NCBI GenBank assembly: GCA_002323795.1
Contig: DCPZ01000032.1
Location: forward strand, 1 to 8,584
Direction: 5' to 3'
DNA: 8,584 bases
Source: Flavobacteriales bacterium UBA1531
Lineage (GTDB): Bacteria; Bacteroidota; Bacteroidia; Flavobacteriales_D; Sanyastnellaceae
Positions 6,376 through 8,584 of this stretch are shown here, piece by piece. A program made the translations under genes and the position numbers. The notes under the pieces are model-generated. The model had not been told where the DNA came from. It ran no database searches and saw only the letters and a program-made list of their open reading frames with translations. Every line of letters begins with the position of its first letter. Position 1 is the first letter of the stretch.

Positions 6376-6419
6376 CCAAACCAACCAAGTGTTACTTTTT
6401 TGATTTGCAGTATGTTAAC

Positions 6420-7268
6420 ATGAAATCTTTTTTACTAGAAAGCGCAAATACGATCCTATCCGAATCCACCCGGTCCCGGGTGGAACGTGGATTGGTCGGT
6501 TTAGCATTGGGAATGTTTGTGCTGCACCTGGCGCTGTATGGTATCAACTTGATTTTTGAATTGAATTGGCCCGCCGCCTACTTCAGCCATCCCCTCCAGA
6601 CGCTGTATACACCTTTCTCGGCCATTCTAGTAGCAGAGGTATACCTACTCATCCACTACTTACCAACCTCATTTGCGAGGTCAATGGGCAAACAGATGGA
6701 AATTGTAGCCCTGATTGAAATCCGATCAGTCTTCAAAGACGTGGACTTCACCACAAAATGGCCTTGGGAAGCGGATTTCTTTCCGCACCTGATGGGAGCC
6801 ATGGTCGTAGGCAGCATATTGGTGGCCTTCTACCGCGTCTTGCCAAGGCGCATTGCCCGTATTGAAGAGGTCGAACTCCAGCGATTTATTGAATTTAAGA
6901 AAATCTTAGCCGGCTTTCTGTTTGCATACCTCATTTTCCTGAGCGGATGGTCCTTCTTCACATGGGCATACGACCTCTATGCCGGATCAAACTGGGCCCT
7001 GCATGACCCCAATGACTTCTTCTACAACGACTTCTTTACGGCTCTTATTTTGGTCGACGTATTGCTCCTGGTGATATCCTTTCGTTACCTATCAGATTTC
7101 GGCTTGGTGTTCCGCAATTGTGGATTCATTATTAGTACCATCCTCCTTCGCCGTGCGCTGGTCATCGAGCCTTGGCACGCACTCGCCTACGAGACGACAA
7201 GTGCCTTTTTGGCCCTGCTGGTGCTCCTGTTGCACCGAGGGTTATCAAGCAATGAACCGGAGGAGTGA
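6420..7268 (+). CDS. Seven-helix integral membrane protein of unknown function
   Basis: This encodes 282 residues from ATG 6420; an in-frame TTG five codons earlier is less likely. Hydrophobic helices lie near residues 22-46, 60-82, 121-138, 161-181, 201-221, 231-248 and 258-272. Between helices 2 and 3 is an amphipathic stretch, SMGKQMEIVALIEIRSVFKD (about 88-107), and between 3 and 4 a charged helix, RRIARIEEVELQRFIEFKKI. The loop before helix 5 has NDFFYNDFFTALILVDVLLL, and the segment near 230-245 reads FRNCGFIISTILLRRAL, followed by ETTSAFLALLVLLL. I believe similar sequences occur as conserved 'hypothetical membrane protein' entries in Bacteroidota, but I know of no assigned function. 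There is no enzyme motif and no cofactor-binding motif I can name. The gene stands alone on its strand, with the decayed locus upstream. Its stop is 11 bases from that of the convergent asparaginase-type gene. Confidence 0.8.
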   Translation: MKSFLLESANTILSESTRSRVERGLVGLALGMFVLHLALYGINLIFELNWPAAYFSHPLQTLYTPFSAILVAEVYLLIHYLPTSFARSMGKQMEIVALIEIRSVFKDVDFTTKWPWEADFFPHLMGAMVVGSILVAFYRVLPRRIARIEEVELQRFIEFKKILAGFLFAYLIFLSGWSFFTWAYDLYAGSNWALHDPNDFFYNDFFTALILVDVLLLVISFRYLSDFGLVFRNCGFIISTILLRRALVIEPWHALAYETTSAFLALLVLLLHRGLSSNEPEE

Positions 7269-7279
7269 TTCGGACGTGC

Positions 7280-8317
7280 TCAATGCTCTTCTATTGTGCC
7301 TTCCAAGTCTGCACCGAACATTGCTACGCCTCGGCTGTCCGGTGAGGACCACGCTCGAAACATACCTGCGCTGTTGCAGACCAGCGAGATGGCACCCGAT
7401 GCATTTATAGCGACCACACCTCCATCGCCACCCAGCGCACCCATTTCAGAAAAAACTGCACTTCGGCATGCCTCGACAAGCGTTTCGCTGCCGTGCAGCA
7501 TTCGGCCGTGAATATCTTGAGCTACTCCTGTCCGGATGAAATACTCCCCCCATCCAGTGGCGGACACAGCACAGGTCCGATTGTCTGCCCACGTTCCGGC
7601 ACCTATGATTGGACTGTCTCCAATCCTACCGTGTTTTTTATAAGTCATGCCACCTGTCGAAGTCCCCGCTGCTAGATTACCATGGCTGTCCAATGCCACG
7701 CATCCCACGGTTCCTCGTTTATCCGCGAGCGCATCCTTCCTTGTCGCTTTTCGTTTTGCCCGCAAATAGCGGCCATGTGCTTTTTGCGTGAAAAACCAGT
7801 CATCGGATGCAGGCTCGTGCCCCATGGCAGCTGCAAATTCACCGGCACCGCGCCCACTGAAAAATACGTGATCGCTAGAGTCCATCACCGAGCGGGCCAC
7901 TGAGATGGGATGGCGGAAACCGCGAATCCCAGCCACAGCTCCGCAGTTCCGCGTAAGCCCATCTGCAATTGACGCATCGAGCTCTTGGATTCCATCGGCC
8001 GTGAAAACAGCCCCACGTCCAGCATTAAACAACGAATCATCTTCCATCAGCCGAATCACAGCTTCGACAACTCTTACACTCGAACTTCCCTCCAAAAGCA
8101 TACTCTCCCCATGTGCGAGTGCGGCAGACAACGAAGCGCTGTACGCTGCCTGTTGCTCCTCCGATAAATCCTCTTGTCCAAAATGACCAGCGCCACCGTG
8201 AATAGCAATGGCCCAAGCTCGCGGTGCCCCAGAAGTTTCCTCAGTTCCCTGCGGACCGCATCCGATTGCCATGCCTAAGAGCACGCCACCCCACATTGCT
8301 ATCGTTGTTCGCTCCAT
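7280..8317 (-). CDS. Lipoprotein isoaspartyl peptidase / plant-type L-asparaginase (Ntn hydrolase)
   Basis: This encodes 345 residues from ATG 8317. Family members cleave isoaspartyl dipeptides and L-asparagine after autoproteolysis into two subunits. Motifs: AIAIHGGAGHF (36-46), SLFNAGRGAVF (95-105) with the substrate-site Asn, ELDASIADG (112-120), then the cleavage site RG|TVG with Thr203 as the nucleophile and new N-terminus of the beta subunit. Thr221 (GTSTGG), Arg231 and Asp234 (GRIGD) and Thr254-Gly255 (TGWGE) line up at a constant offset of 24 with Thr197, Arg207, Asp210 and Thr230-Gly231 of E. coli IaaA, so the active site is complete. The N-terminus MERTTIAMWGGVLLGMAIGC is a lipoprotein signal (AIG before Cys20), placing the enzyme in the periplasm on a lipid anchor, where it could use isoaspartyl peptides or asparagine as nutrients. 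It is the downstream gene of an operon, 8 bases after the methyltransferase stop. Confidence 0.93.
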   Translation of the reverse strand: MERTTIAMWGGVLLGMAIGCGPQGTEETSGAPRAWAIAIHGGAGHFGQEDLSEEQQAAYSASLSAALAHGESMLLEGSSSVRVVEAVIRLMEDDSLFNAGRGAVFTADGIQELDASIADGLTRNCGAVAGIRGFRHPISVARSVMDSSDHVFFSGRGAGEFAAAMGHEPASDDWFFTQKAHGRYLRAKRKATRKDALADKRGTVGCVALDSHGNLAAGTSTGGMTYKKHGRIGDSPIIGAGTWADNRTCAVSATGWGEYFIRTGVAQDIHGRMLHGSETLVEACRSAVFSEMGALGGDGGVVAINASGAISLVCNSAGMFRAWSSPDSRGVAMFGADLEGTIEEH

Positions 8318-8325
8318 GATTCTTT

Positions 8326-8584
8326 TTATTCAACTGGCTTCGTTCCTGATACAAATAATTTGCCGTTGTGGGATTCTACCCCTACGGCTTGGTCGTAGCC
8401 AATGGTTGTCACCTGAATATCCACAAATCCGGCCTCTTCCATTAGTGAACGAAGGCGAGATGAAGAACAATAGTGTAAAAAAGCCACGTGCTCTCCCAGT
8501 GTCCTTCGGTAAAAAACATCTCCTTCTTCATACCCCTGATGGCCCAGCCTTTGATCATGAAATTGTTGAATAGCCTCGGGACCC
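8326..8584 (-). CDS. C-terminal part of a SAM-dependent methyltransferase (cut by window end)
   Basis: Eighty-five residues precede the TAA at 8328-8326; the rest lies beyond the window. The sequence includes YEEGDVFYRRTLGEHVAFLH, then SSSRLRSLMEEAGFVDIQVT, and ends with NGKLFVSGTKPVE. The 'LRSLMEEAGF.DI' helix-strand step followed by a final 'LFVSGTKP' strand is the usual end of class I (Methyltransf_11/25-like) methyltransferases, in which the last two beta strands pack after a 'LL.EAGF' turn. The SAM-binding loop is outside the window, so substrate and subclass are unknown. It does not look like the tail of a protein L-isoaspartate methyltransferase. The lipoprotein asparaginase-type gene begins 8 bases after its stop, so they are probably co-transcribed. 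Confidence 0.7.
   Translation of the reverse strand, partial: GPEAIQQFHDQRLGHQGYEEGDVFYRRTLGEHVAFLHYCSSSRLRSLMEEAGFVDIQVTTIGYDQAVGVESHNGKLFVSGTKPVE

Noticed and set aside
5477..6403. Mobile element explaining the decayed region
   Set aside because: I found no transposase motif, no terminal inverted repeats and no target-site duplication around the remnants.
6247..6423. Plus-strand 58-codon frame starting with ATG and overlapping the start of the seven-helix gene
   Set aside because: The composition is not convincing, the stop overlaps the next gene's ATG, and the opposite-strand frame looks more like protein. Kept only as an alternative.
8326..8584. Protein L-isoaspartate methyltransferase paired with isoaspartyl peptidase as a protein-repair module
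   Set aside because: The idea is attractive, but the visible C-terminus has the usual type-11/25 methyltransferase ending and nothing specific to the isoaspartate enzyme; the diagnostic part is outside the window.

Overview
The window looks like chromosomal DNA of a Bacteroidota bacterium, probably from the Flavobacteriales/Cryomorphaceae-like part of the phylum. The grounds are the family signatures: an N-terminal domain with the 'TLRRFFGL' motif that I associate with Bacteroidota-only regulators, a SulP permease of the Bacteroidota type, an 'alginate export'-type outer-membrane barrel, and weak or absent Shine-Dalgarno sequences. This placement is an inference from protein style, not from a marker gene. 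I see no tRNA, rRNA, CRISPR array, intact insertion sequence or phage gene.

Layout from left to right. (1) The last 51 codons of an unidentified plus-strand gene (2-157). (2) A plus-strand gene (214-1422) for a predicted DNA-binding-like N-terminal domain joined to a long helical region, with no ATG at its start. It runs tail to tail, with no spacer, into (3) a minus-strand two-gene operon (3433 down to 1423) for a YdbS/YdbT-type pair of membrane proteins with bacterial PH (DUF304, bPH_2) domains. The two frames overlap by 23 bases. (4) Upstream on the same strand, and separated by a strong hairpin terminator (3650-3690), is a SulP-family anion permease (3708-4982) that ends right after its membrane domain and so lacks the usual STAS domain. 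(5) Before it lies a small secreted, very acidic protein (5047-5382), with a hairpin between the two genes.

(6) Positions about 5477-6403 form a graveyard. It holds a minus-strand outer-membrane barrel gene with an in-frame TGA inside its signal peptide and its C-terminal half missing. Directly tail to tail with this is a 41-codon 3' remnant of an unrecognised plus-strand gene. A possible 3' remnant of a further minus-strand gene lies upstream of the barrel gene. (7) A plus-strand seven-helix membrane protein of unknown function (6420-7268) converges, with 11 bases between stops, on (8) a minus-strand operon: the C-terminal part of a SAM-dependent methyltransferase (8326-8584, cut by the window edge) followed 8 bases later by a lipoprotein isoaspartyl peptidase/L-asparaginase (8317 down to 7280) with a complete Ntn-hydrolase active site.

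Most of the window is envelope biology: membrane PH-domain proteins, an anion permease, a secreted acidic protein, a dead porin, an unknown membrane protein and an exported Ntn hydrolase. I do not see a convincing new multi-gene defence or metabolic system. The points most worth a second look are the decayed barrel locus, the STAS-less SulP with its acidic secreted partner, and the DNA-binding-like/helical protein.
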